Origin: Parambassis ranga
Taxonomy: Eukaryota; Chordata; Actinopteri; Ambassidae
Assembly: GCF_900634625.1 (NCBI RefSeq)
Contig: NC_041039.1
Coordinates: 16,611,006-16,675,005 of the forward strand
Length of the DNA stretch: 64,000 nt
Reading direction: 5' to 3'
This document shows positions 28,201 through 40,946 of this stretch, piece after piece. Numbering within the stretch: the stretch's first letter is position 1; every line of letters starts with the position of its first letter. Both the position numbers and the translations under genes were made by a program. The notes below the pieces were generated by a model that saw only the letters and a program-made list of their open reading frames with translations, was not told where the DNA came from and made no database searches.

Positions 28201-31200
28201 ATGTTGCTACAGCGTTTGCCAATGGTTTTGTTGGCTCACAGTGTCACAATGGTCGTTGTGAGAAAAGGCTAGAAGTGAGGTAATAGTTCAGTAACAACTA
28301 TTATTTCAGGGGCTTGACAGTTAGCTTAGCACGTTACCTTGCTAAAGTGAAGAGCACTGTGGGATCTGATGGTGCCAGAGATATATTTATATATTTCCAT
28401 TTCTCACTGAAGCTGTTTCTGCCCCACCTGGCAGCAGTAGTTTGATCAATCCCTTTGCAGAGGAAAACGTATTGGGACAGATGGCGTTCGACACTGTATC
28501 ACTGTCTAATGTTGAACATCACTGAGTAAGGCAGGTCTGGATTTTACCTCAGTCAATAAATCAGCAATTAACTTGTGATAGAATGCAGATGGTTTGGAAA
28601 CTGCTCTGATATAATATACTCTATTTTCCCTTCTGTTTTTGTTGTTGTTGTTGTTATTTATAAAAATAAATCTAATTTCCCACTAAAGTAGGGATTCATT
28701 TCCTGAATATAAAGTGTGTAGGAATCAGTCTCTATTTACCTGCATGTATTCTCTTTTTGAAGTTAGTTTCCCAGTCTTGCTGTCCCTGACTGGTTCCCTC
28801 TCTTCTTTACTCTCACACACACTTTCTCTCTGTCTCTCAGACTGCAGTGATGGCAAAGCCCTGGGATCAATATCAAAGCTTTGCATAATTCAACAGCTGC
28901 CTTAATAATGTATGACGCAATGAGCCACTTTGGAAGGATGCCTCTGTGTGTGTGTGTGTGTTAGCATCTTTCTCTGCTAGGTGAAGTCAGGTCTACATGT
29001 GCATTAATGATAAATGTGCTGTGTTCCATCAATTAACTTTCATTAGATTATAAACGTTTGGAGGCTGCGTGTCGGAGTTTTTAAATTAATAACAGTTATA
29101 AATGCGTTCCTCCTGTTGCTTCCAAAACATAATGACTAAATGTCGGAGGGCTACAGAAGTCTGGGTGATTCATCGACCTGTGTATTAGCCTGTTGAATGT
29201 TGTCTCACCGCTGCATTGTTGCAAACAGGATTTGTTTAAAATAACACCAACATGTGGAGATCAGAAAGCTATAGCCTGCAGAGCGTGAACACACACACAC
29301 AGCTCACTACACATCACACACACACAGCTCACTACACATCACACACACACAGCTCACTACACATCACACACACACAGCTCACTACACACACACACACAGC
29401 TCACTACACACACACACAGCTCACTACACACACACACACAGCTCACTACACATCACACACACACAGCTCACTACACATCACACACACACACACAGCTCAC
29501 TACACACACACACACACAGCTCACTACACATCACACACACACACAGCTCATCACACACACACACAGCTCACTACACATCACACACACACACACAGCTCAC
29601 TACACACACACACAGCTCACTACACATCACACACACACACAGCTCACTACACACACACACACACCTCACTACACACACACACAGCTCACTACACATCACA
29701 CACACACACACACACACAGCTCACTACACATCACACACACACACAGCTCACTACACACACACAGCAAAGCGAGCCCTCGTTTATTAAGCAGTAACATCAA
29801 TATCAGACATGTTTTACCTGAAAAGATCTTTTGGATTCCACCTCTCACACTCACACAGGTTGTTTCCTCCACCTAGCTCTCCACAGTGGGTGAAAAATAA
29901 CAGGGGTTCTGGCAAAAAGCATGCATCCATTTCTTTAGAAGGAATAATTCAACTGTAACACACGCATATCCACATGCAAAGGGTCAGGCTGCTGACTGAA
30001 CCATCTCAAAGAGATTACAGGGGAGCAGGCTATGATGACGCTGCACTTTGAGCACTGTTGGATTAGCAGCAGCATACATGTGCTTGTAGATCTACTTGTG
30101 TCCAGTAGCAGGAATGGGAGCAGTTTAAAACCAAATATCTGTCTTTAAGATTCTGTTTAAATATTCTTAAAAATATGCTCAAAGGAGATTTTTCTTTTAA
30201 GTCACAGCACAGAGGATTAGTGGAAACACAAGCTAATATTTTAAAATCCTACAATAACCATGGACAGTCAGAATTTCATGAATACAAAATCCTGTTGTTG
30301 CAAATGGAAAAAAAGTTGATCTCCGAAAGAGTTTAGAAAAGGACAGCTATAGCCAGCATGTCCTCACCAGGAAAACCTAACATGAGGTCGATATTTCAGC
30401 CCTTATCGTATATATCCCTGAACAAAAATGGCGAGCACAGAGGGGAACAGAAGAAGACAAACCATGATCTTTACCTAACCGTAACCCTCTTTTTTAATGC
30501 TTGACCTTAACCAGTAGTCCTTAATGCCTAACTCCAACTTCCCCCAATCAGATCAACGGGTCACATAAAAGGAAACCCAGCAAGCCTCTAAGGCCTGTGA
30601 AAGCTAGGAATCATCACAGTTAGCATGGGAGGGGGTTTGTCCACCTTACTTTCTCAAAGGATGCTGTTTGAACCCAAACAATGTGTGGAACAAGATCTCT
30701 TCACCTTTTATCCAAAAGAAGACATCCAACAAAACCTAGCATCAGCATTCATGAAGAAATGATTCTGAATGGACGAGTCAGTTAAATTTGCCAACAGCAA
30801 GAGAGTACGAGAAACAAACATGAAATTTTTATGTTACACTAAATGTCGGAAGCCAGTGGCATACGCGAACTCTTCACCCCACTTTCTGCCTCTGGGCACT
30901 GGGGAGTGTTTTACTAGAAAGCACATGACACGATGATGTGCAGAGAGGCAGAAAGAAAGGAGCCGAGTCAGCACTGGTTCAGCTCAGGGCCAGAGAAATG
31001 GAAACCGACAGCTCCTCAGATACCTTTGAACCCATAGGTGACATACAGTACTCACATGAGCATTTTGAGAAAAAGTGTGTGTGTGTGTGTGGCTGTCTTG
31101 TCAGCTGGTCTGTTTAGAAAGGGTAGAGCGCCCCACGCACGCCCGTCCTCCTGTTACCCCTGCGACAAGGTGAGAGAACAGAACTGCTGTGTCACACCGA

Positions 31201-33886
31201 GGTCAGGACACAGTTACACAGCAAACTGAAGGGAGAGAGGGAACAGCAGTGATACAAAGAGTATGATCTCAGTGAGCTCCCAGCGATGCAGGCTGAACTG
31301 CAGTATTTATTTATATACAGTAAATGTACATTATGTATCATACTTCGTATGCTATGTCTCACCTTAACGTGAGAATGTTTACTTCATTGCTGTCATATCA
31401 TTGTTGTGCAGCTCAGTATGAGCTGAGGAAAAGGAGGAGCCCGCACTGAATCCTGTCACTTGGGAAAAGAGCTTTGAGCTTCCCACCCATAACTTCTGCT
31501 GCCACTGTGTTCGATCGATTCCTTCCAGGCAATCTAGGAGAGCTCAGGAGTGATGAAAACGTCTCATTCCCACTATCCAATATACATGACGGACACATAG
31601 GTTGACACAGGAAGACATATTTTAACGGGAGGTGATTGGCGAAGAGAATAAGACGGTCCCATAAAATGTGAGGAACAGCAAAGATACTGGATGAGTGTTT
31701 GTTCCTGGCCTTTCAGTGTGTGGCTTCAGTAGAATGAACAACAAGACAAAAACATCACGGGGTAAAATCACTACTAAACAATCAAACTCCAGAATCAGAC
31801 CTTGGTGCTAACCCTTTCATTTCATTTAGCACACCAGCAGTTTTCTTGTCTCTCCCTCTCACGCATTTTCTTCAAGGCTATTCTACTGTCTGCACAAAGA
31901 CATAAAAACTGTGGGTGGACAGCCAATTAAAACTCAGACAGGCTCAGCATTCCTTCACAGAATAAATGAAGTGGATGATAATTGCTAAGTGAAAATGATT
32001 TAATGGTGAGATGTCAGATATGGATGGGGATGAGGTATGATATGATGTCTGTCATCTGAACTAGTTTTAACAAGTTTAATAAGTTTAGGTAAAGTTTGTT
32101 GGGTTAAAATGGGATGGTTAACCCTTAGGTTAAGGCAAAAAGCAAAAAAATGGCATGGCTAAGTTTGGACTATTAAAGCCCTTAGGTTAGGGCAACTAAA
32201 CTCCAAGAAATGGAGGCAATGAAAATGCATTTAAGGTCATATATACAGATGGATGATGCCGTTCCGTCTCCGCCCATTGTACAAAAATTAGGCCAAAATA
32301 TTGTGCTTACCGGTGCCGCCATTTTGGAAACAGATACCTTCTTGAGGTGAAGCCATGTTGTTTCTGTTCCAAACAAACACTCATCCACCTTTGTGTCTAG
32401 ACACCAGCTCAGCTGCTCCGTTGGCTACTGACCATGGCATAACATCCTCCATTTTTAGCCAACAATAACTGATTAAATACCAACGTTGGGTCTGTGTCCC
32501 TATAGCATAGAGGAGGCAGGGTTTTTGAGCTATACTGCAGCCAGATGCCAGCAGCTTGGATGGTGTTTGCCACACCTTCAACATGTCACCATTTTCCTCC
32601 TTACTGTGAGATTTTATATACACGTATTCCTATGATTCCTGAGGGGCACGTAGCTATGAAGGTGCAGGTAGGTTCAGTCATCTAGTCGTGATCTTGGAGG
32701 CAGCAGACTGGGAACGAAAGAGTGATCCTAAAGGTCATGACCTAGGCCTCAGGTCAGAGAGAGGCGGCGATGTGAGGTCTGAGGTATGAGGATAAAACCT
32801 TCATATGAGATTTTCTCCCTACATTCAAAACTGCTAAGCACCTTTCAGCATGAATGGAATCAGATCATAGGGCTCTGGTCTTACAAGTGACTAAGACAAG
32901 GTTTCAAAGTTCAGGAGATGACCTGAAGCAATCACATTAGTGAGGTAAAAAATAATACAGCAAAGACCTTCGAGAGGTTTTAACTCAGAAGAATTTAAAT
33001 TTCAACCTGAACTGATGAAGTGGGAACAAACTGCAGGTAGAAGAGCTTATAGGAGAGGAAGCAGGGTTTTTCTTCACGTTCAGATAAGCAGAAGAAGGAT
33101 TTTATTAGCACAATGAGAAGTGAGAAACTCCTTACTAACACTGCAGCCGAAAGTTCTCTGTCCATTTTTTCTAATCTAAAAAAACTAGAAACTAATTAGA
33201 TGAACTTTTTCATGCGACTATTCGAGGTAACAATTAGAAGCTCGGAGCTAATGCTTGAGCATCAACAGATGGTTAGCTTTATATAAGTAAGGCTCCTTCA
33301 GTGACTAATAATAAAGTGTGACATTTTCACTAAAAGGTCATTTTTTGAGCTAAAGCCACAGTTTACAACCGCATGAATGTTTGGTATGGAACAAATAGGC
33401 AGTTCATGTACAAAGCAGATGTAGTCGTGGTATAACCTGCTGCTTCTGTCATGGCTGAGGACTGTGTGTGTAGTTCCTGTGTGACTGTTCACACACATTA
33501 TCCAACAAATCCACAAACACAAGTTCTATCTGATTTTCTACCCATCCTGCAGCAGCCCTCACAGACCTCATGATGTCATGATGTGTCAATAAAGTTCCCT
33601 GCAGACCTCTTTAACCTTTCACCTTTGACACCTTCAGGGTCTTTCAGGGTGACACATTGGATTCATTACCCAGAGCAGTGAATGCCCTTTTATTTGCATA
33701 TCTGTTTGCAAAGGTCACTTTTAGACACAGCAACCTCAGCGGTATGACTGTATTTATGAATGGACTGCAGTATTACAAAACAACATCCCTACTGCTGATC
33801 ATTCTGGAAGCCTCTTATTACGGATTGGATCAAGGCTATAGCCTTTCATGAGCTCCCTGCCTGACTAAGCCATCTTAGTAAGTTCA

Positions 33887-33939
<53 letters not shown>

Positions 33940-36900
33940 AGGATCCACACGTAATGATTACACTGATTTTTTCCCACTGATTCTTTTCCCTTTCTCTCCA
34001 CCCACATCTCCCTCAGTGAGAGGTGGAGAGAGTCAGAGAGAGGAGGACGTGATGTTTCACATCTCACTTCAAAGCATCTCTGGACCTTTGAGACGCTGAA
34101 GCCCGGTTCTTATAAACCAACAGGCATCCTCAGTACTTTGTTCAATAACCATCTCAGAGACATTCTTGAACCGACAGCTAAGAGCACGTGTGATGTAAAT
34201 GGACAGAAATTACACGGATATGTCTGTTTCTGTGAATGTGTAAATATACTCTGTGTGATGCAGTGTTTGTATGTCCAATCTACAATATGAGGCAAGCTTT
34301 GTGTTTCCTGTGTTTGACTCAACAGCTGAAATCTCATGTAATAACACTGTGAAACACTAGGTGGGCTATTGAGTGAAGGACTAGTGGTACAAAAATCATC
34401 CAACAGCCGACCTGTAGGATCTGCTGGATAAAACTACCTTAATGCCTTTATTCCTGATAAGTGCCGGATGTCTGGAGTGTGTTTAAGGAAGCTGATGCCT
34501 TCCCAGCAGGACTCTGAGGGTGTCCTGATCCCTGGTTCTGTTGGGCTTGTCTTTATTTAACCCCTGGTTTCTACTTGTGTTTCTAGTTGTTCTGGGAGTA
34601 TTTGTGTGTCCATGGTCCTGGTTTTATTTTTGGTAGCCCCCTTCCCTTCTTCCATCTGTGTAGCTTGCGTCCCTTTGTCTTGTATGTCTCCCGCCCTCCT
34701 CCTCTCTTACCTGATTACCCAGGTGTGTTTCACCTGTGTCTCCGCCCTCGTGTATTTTCAGGGTGAGTTACTTCCTCTTTGTTATGATCTGTGTTCTGTG
34801 GTTATTGTTTTGCTTGTTATCCTGAGTTTCCTGGTAAAATTGTTATTTTTGTATGTTCATGGTTGGTTTTGATTGTTTGCTGTTTTGTTTTGTAGGTCTT
34901 GTTCTCCTTGTCTTTGTCGGTTTTACTTCCTAGTGTTTGCCCGGCCCCTGCCGCCCTGATCGCTTGCGCCTGTGTCTGGTTGTCGTCCCTTCCCTTGTGT
35001 ATTTAAGGTGTTTGTCTTCCCTCGCTTCTTGCCAGGTCGTTTTGTGTTTCTTGTGTGTTTCTCAGAGCGCTCCATCCTGTTTTGAGTTCCGAGTTCTCTG
35101 TGTATGACCTTACCTGTGTTTTGGAAGGTTTGTCTTAACTTAGCCCTTTTTGTTCTTTCACCTGTGAGATTGACTCCTTGTTTTTTTGGACACTGCTAGT
35201 GATTCTGATCTTTGCCCAGCCCTTGGTACTGTTGCTTGGTTGGAATGCTTTGTGTATCGAACTCTGTGTTAAAATTGGATTATTGCTCATCACTGAATCA
35301 TAGTCCTGCATTGGGTCCTCTCACCTGAGTCATTCCTGGCAGAGGGGGGTCTGTGTAAAATCAAACCACTCCATACTGAACTCCAATACATTCCTACTGA
35401 AATAGTCCAGATACACCTGGTTAAGTAGTCGAGGCAAAGAGGTGCTGCAAAGGCTTCTGGATGCCGTCGTTCAGCTGCACTGTTGTGCCTGTTTGTTTCT
35501 TGTAGCTCTATCAGGGCTGGTGTGTTGACATGATAGTTTTTGGTTGAGAAGTTATATAACATAGTCTAAATACAAACTACTTGTTTAAGTGGTAAGGGAT
35601 TATTTTGTTAACATGATATTTCATCATTTAAAGTCACATTACCACCAGGACTGGTATATCATGACACCTTATTGTGGACTGCCCTGATCTGCAGTAGGAG
35701 CATGTGTTAATAAAGCTTTGCATTGAATAAGTTAAATCATGAATAGACACTCTTTTATTTGTCACGTCACGACCGTTCACCTCCCATCACACTTGAAGCT
35801 TTACAAACATGTAATGTAGCCTAATGTAAATCTCACATTGTTCTGAGGACACCACACAACTCAATGTGTGCGGATAACACTGTCACATAAACACACACTC
35901 ACACACAGTGAGCAGACACAGACTCACACTTCGATGTGGGGAGTTAATCAGACCAAATCGCTGACACTAATCCGTGGCCTATCTCACCAAGTCCTTGTCG
36001 GGGTGTTTGTGTAGACAGCCAGTGTGTGTGTATTTGTGTACAGGTTCTTAGAGGAGATCCTCTCATAGGATGTCAGTGTAGTTAGGTTTGTTAGCCGTAT
36101 GTGTATAGCCCCTGTGCAAAAAATATATAGTCATCACTGCACTACCACCGTTTTAACACTAGGGGGCTGCTGTGCAGTATTTGTTATGGAGAAAAAAAGA
36201 CAGTAGAAACTCTGTCAGGCTTTTTAATGTGCAAAGCTGAAACAAGCTCACTTTACATAAACATTCACATTATGAATGGAGTCCTATATTTTGTTTGGCT
36301 GTGCAGGCAGATGGCATCGCTGAAAAGTGCACTGGTGCATCTTTGACTGGAGAAAGGATGATTGTGTTTCTTTCTGTAAGGCTGCTGTACAGCAGTGTCA
36401 TCACTCTCCTACAGTAGGTGAAAACTGATCGCCATGGAAACTCTGAGGTTGACTTTTAGGCCTTGGATCAATAAATATAATCTATATTAATTTTCATGTG
36501 AAAATCCGAGCTGCTAGTTACAGTTAATCATCCTCACGAAGCTGTGAGCTCATATAAACAGTCTAAACCTGTACACCCTGTTGTGATGTGACCTTGTGGC
36601 TTGTTGATGTCAGATGAAAACAAAACAGGTTTCTCATTTCACAAGACGGCCTCGCAAAAGAAATGTTTATTAGAAGCCAGTGTACTGTAAAATGTGAAGA
36701 TATAATTAAACTATTCAAGTTAGGTATGAACAGCATGTTGAGCAATTTTGCGTAATGATGATGATTAGAAAGGCTCTATGCCTGGTTAATAACACCCTGA
36801 CAATCAGAGCTGTTGTAACGCCAACAGAGCTGCTGTTGGCGTTACACATCTTCATTCTGAACGTTAGTTGAAGCTTGTGGTTAGGTGTCAGCTGGCAGCA

Positions 36901-39515
36901 TTTTAAGATCCTGCAGCAGTCCACTCTGTGGACACTGACATGAAGGACATGAAGGAAACATTGAGCTGAACTCATTAAACAATATAACATTGAACACCTC
37001 CGTAAACAGTAGCCCCTTCAGCTGAAGAAAACGGTAGCCTATATTCACAACTGTAGAGAGGGGAATCGAGGACAAGTTCAGTACAGAGTGTTTTTAACAC
37101 TGTGAACTGAAATGAAAGGAAATCATTTACAGTGTTAAAGGGGCTGGCTGCTTGAAATGTATTCAGAAATCAGAGCCGTGTCTAGATCTAAACCAATCAA
37201 ATCTCTGAATTTCAGTTAAACTGTCTGCATAGCAGGTGGCACGGTGGTCCAGCGGTTAGCACCGTCGCCTCAGCAAGAAGGCATAGCCTAGTTATGATAT
37301 GCAAATTACTGTGATGGAGCTAGCAGGCTAAACATGGCTCCTGTACTTATGTCATTACCAGTAAAACACTGCTGAAGACAATATGATGGTTGCCAATGCT
37401 GACATATGGCAAATACAGCTTCAGATGAACATCAAGATCTTTTATGTGAGTTTTATTTATTTAGAAATGATGAACAAACATGTTCAATACTAACTCCATC
37501 TTACTGCTTCCATAGGACTTGAGGTGAGCTGCAGCAGGTGCTGCTGATGATCAGTCCTTGATGAACTGATCATCAGCAGGTGTGCAGACCTCTATAAAAG
37601 CAGACACTTTGGCAGTTTGCTGCTCTGGAGCGTTCAGGTGTGTGTTCACACAATGACAACAGGGAGACACATAAACAACTGTTGCTGCATGTCAGGAATG
37701 GATTATAAACTGTTTCCAATCTATTCAGAGTTCACGTTGTACAGTGAGGAAGACTATTCTCAAGTGGAAAGCATGTGTGGACATCCCAGCTAATTCGCCC
37801 AGAAGCCTGTATATAAAGCAATGACACTGAATAAAGGTTTCTAACATAAAGAGCTGCCCAAGAGCACCTTGGCTTGGTTGAGAGAGAAGCTGAAGTCTGA
37901 TCGATTGATTCTGTTCAGCCAGACATTCCCAGATGTTATCAGTAAACAGATCATCGCTCCTTCACCTTATCACCACCTTCCAAAACCAGCCACTTGGATA
38001 CCGAGCCACGCTGCTGCCATTTTCCCACAATGGAACCTTTTCCATCAACACAAAGCAATGTGATCCCCTTATCTATTTCTGCAGCCATTGGATTGCTCTC
38101 CATTGAAGTGCTATTGATTTGCCAAGTGGGTTGTACTAAGTAGGGTGTGGGGGGGGGGGGGGGGGGGGGGGGAATCAGGGTTTTGTCAATACTCCAAGCA
38201 GCTAACCTCGAGCTTACCTCACACAGTTGTGTTTTTAATAATAATATTAATAAACAATCCCCTACAGACACCACAGTGATGGGAGACAGAACCCATAATA
38301 CATGCATGCATCATGTGTGTATTTTGCATTAAATTCACCGTTAAAGGCTTTGTCATGTTTAGTGTAAAACCATAATACAAAATCATCTAAAAGCAAAAAC
38401 TACTAACATGTCTGATTTCATAGAGGTCTGCACACCTGCCACAGCCGAAAGCAGGAAGCAGGGACTGCTGCTAGGATCAGACATGGTTTGCTTGCATGGT
38501 TGGCTTCATTTGTGCTAAATAATTAGTGGCATTGTGGGAAAAAAGTTATGTTGTTGTTCATATGAAGTTGTATTTGCCTAATACTGAGGCTCACTATGAT
38601 CAGGTGGTTTTTATTATGTTTTTTACACTAAAAAATGAATTAAAATAGGGTAAATTTGAAAATATATAAAAGAGTAAATAACTATATCGACAAAGAAGTG
38701 ACACAAATCAAAGCATGTGCAGTACACAGGACAGTGAAAAGACAGAATACAGCTGAAAGACGGCCATCAGCAGCACAAACAGTCTGCAGGGAGGACGCCT
38801 CAGGTCGTCCGGTCACCCACCAGCCTGCTTTCCATAACTGCCTTCAAAATCCAGCACACCATTTAGAAATCAATACACCTTCTCTCAAAGCAATATGAAC
38901 ACTGTCCACCATGATCCATTAGATGCCAAAATAAGTGAAAAAATATCCAAGAAAAAATATGTTTGTTCTCATCATCCTGACTTCAAAGTGGAGCGTGTAG
39001 CATGTGATGGAGCAGACCTTTGGGAATTCAGATTTTTATCAGCAAATGTAAAGATGAAAGAAAAGTGAGTGGTTCAGAGGAGGAGTGTTTCTTTAACAGA
39101 TGGGATGAAGGATACTAATAATGTTTCACAGGAAATCCTCTGTTTCCTCTGCTTATTCTAACAATGTGTGAAAAAAACCCGCTGTGTCACTTGACTGCTG
39201 CTCCTGCAGAGCATTTACCACCAGAGCAGTTATAATCCAACCAGTGCCTGTCACTTACCTCCGTATGCAACATGTGTGTGTGTGTGTGTCTGTGTGTGTC
39301 TGTGTGTCTGTGTGTGTCTGTCTGTGTGTCTGTGTGTGTGTCTGTGTGTGTCTGTGTGTGTGTCTGTGTGTGTCTGTGTGTGTCTGTCTCTGTGTGTGTG
39401 TGTGTCTGTGTGTGTGTGAGTGTATGTTTCTGTGTGTGAGTGTGTGTCTGTGTGTGTCTGTCTGTGTGTGTGTGTGTGTCTGTGTGTGTGTGTGTGTGTC
39501 TGTCTGTGTGTCTGT

Positions 39516-39547
<32 letters not shown>

Positions 39548-39797
39548 CTGTCTGTGTGTGTCTGTATGTGTGTGTGTGTGTGTGTGTGTGCGTGTGCGTA
39601 TCAGCTGGCTTGCCTGAGTTTATGTGTTGCTGTTATTTAGAGATGAACATGCATTAGATGCTAAATGGGGAATTATTGAAATCTTCAGCCAGGTAAAGGC
39701 CTGACGAAACTCACACACACACAGACACACACACGCACAGGCACACAGACACACACACACACAGACACACACACAGACACACACACACAGACAGACA

Positions 39798-39836
<39 letters not shown>

Positions 39837-40909
39837 ACAGACACACACACACAGACACACACACAGACACACACAGACAGACACACACACAGACACACAC
39901 ACACACTCACACACGTCTGATGAGATCTACAGCTTCCTGAACAGTCACACAGTTCTGCTTTGATGCAGTATCATGACTGTGATATTTGAATCAAACAGGT
40001 TTGTTGTTTTAATTAATATGTACGTCTCTATGTAAAATCCCAATTAAGCTTTATGCTTAATAATATTAGTAAACAAAAAAGACACAAATACCCACCAGAA
40101 TAAACCGTCTTCAGCTGTGCAACATGTCAGGAGGACACTGATATGCCACATACAGCTTTGTATGCATGATAACATGTAATATGGCATTACTTCATGTAAA
40201 CTCCTGTGACTTCCTGTGACACAGGGTCATTTTCTGAATTAAAGTCACATCACACTGACCTTTGACCTCGGAGGAGAAGTGGGCAGAGTGACGAGTTATA
40301 AACAGCTGCAGCTGCTGATCAAGGTCACAGCACTTCAGGTCAATGTCCCAGGATCGAATTCCTGCCAGGAAGAAAGAGAGAGAGAGAGAGAGAGATTCAG
40401 GACAGCAAGGAACAGACGGTGCAACAAAGGTCGAACATTAGTGGAAAGTCTCTGGACTAGTTTATGTTGCCACATTTAGCATGCAGCTTTTAATGCGAGT
40501 AATCTTCCAGGCTGGTTTTTTGTGATCTTGATGTAATCCTGTATCCAGCTGTGGCTGCAGACTCCTGCCTGCCTCCAGCTCCACTCTTCAGCTTTGTTAC
40601 TGAACTGAGTGACAGCTGCAGGAGTCAGTGAGTGAATAACTTCACATTCAACATGTCCTGAGACCTGAGGGCACCTCAAACCTACAGACATGTATTAACA
40701 TGCAGACAGGAGCAGGTCTGTGGTGTCTGCACATGGTGTCCATGCATGTTTCAAAGGTCGGGTAGGAGATTATATTCTGAAGCACTTTGTGTTAGGGTTA
40801 GGGTAACTTCTCTTTACAGTCTGATAGCAACCGATTAGTTCAGCAGTTTCTCTTTAAAACGAAGAATATGAATCATCTGAAGCTATAAAACATAAAAACA
40901 TCAGCCATC

Positions 40910-40946
<37 letters not shown>

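Larger units (their letters stand above)
7926..40259 (-). other. map1a: map1a intron 2 (32.3 kb), no other protein gene recognised
   Basis: Donor GTCAGTG at the right end, acceptor TTCTACAG at the left. The ORFs inside are short or made of simple repeats. Small tracts not listed separately: T run 8521-8539, AT-rich 9067-9122, CAA 9482-9500, CA 10945-10962, a tandem 13-bp duplication (CACCAATCCTGAA) at 10993-11018, CT 13626-13646, GT 28944-28961. A segment at 30470-30560 (CCTAACC/CCTTAACC pieces) looks like a common teleost repeat. Stretches at 8000-12000, 18400-25000, 30600-33800 and 35400-37200 show nothing else I can support. Confidence 0.85.

Noticed and set aside
29289..29764. CRISPR-like regular spacing
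   Set aside because: The units are contiguous tandem copies with CA between cores, with no unique spacers, in a vertebrate genome.
29252..29794. 180-codon ORF of His-Thr-Ser-Tyr repeats
   Set aside because: Translation of the AGCTCAC/CA minisatellite; no start context, no splice signals, composition wholly explained by the repeat.
37234..37281. tRNA gene
   Set aside because: The GTGGTCCAGCGGTTAGCAC stretch resembles a box A, but there is no box B, no anticodon stem and the match is to a dispersed repeat.
39184..39914. Cys-Val repeat ORFs of up to 157 codons
   Set aside because: TG/CA microsatellite translation, not protein coding.
40791..40806. Interstitial telomere repeat
   Set aside because: Only about two and a half TTAGGG units, expected by chance in a window this long.
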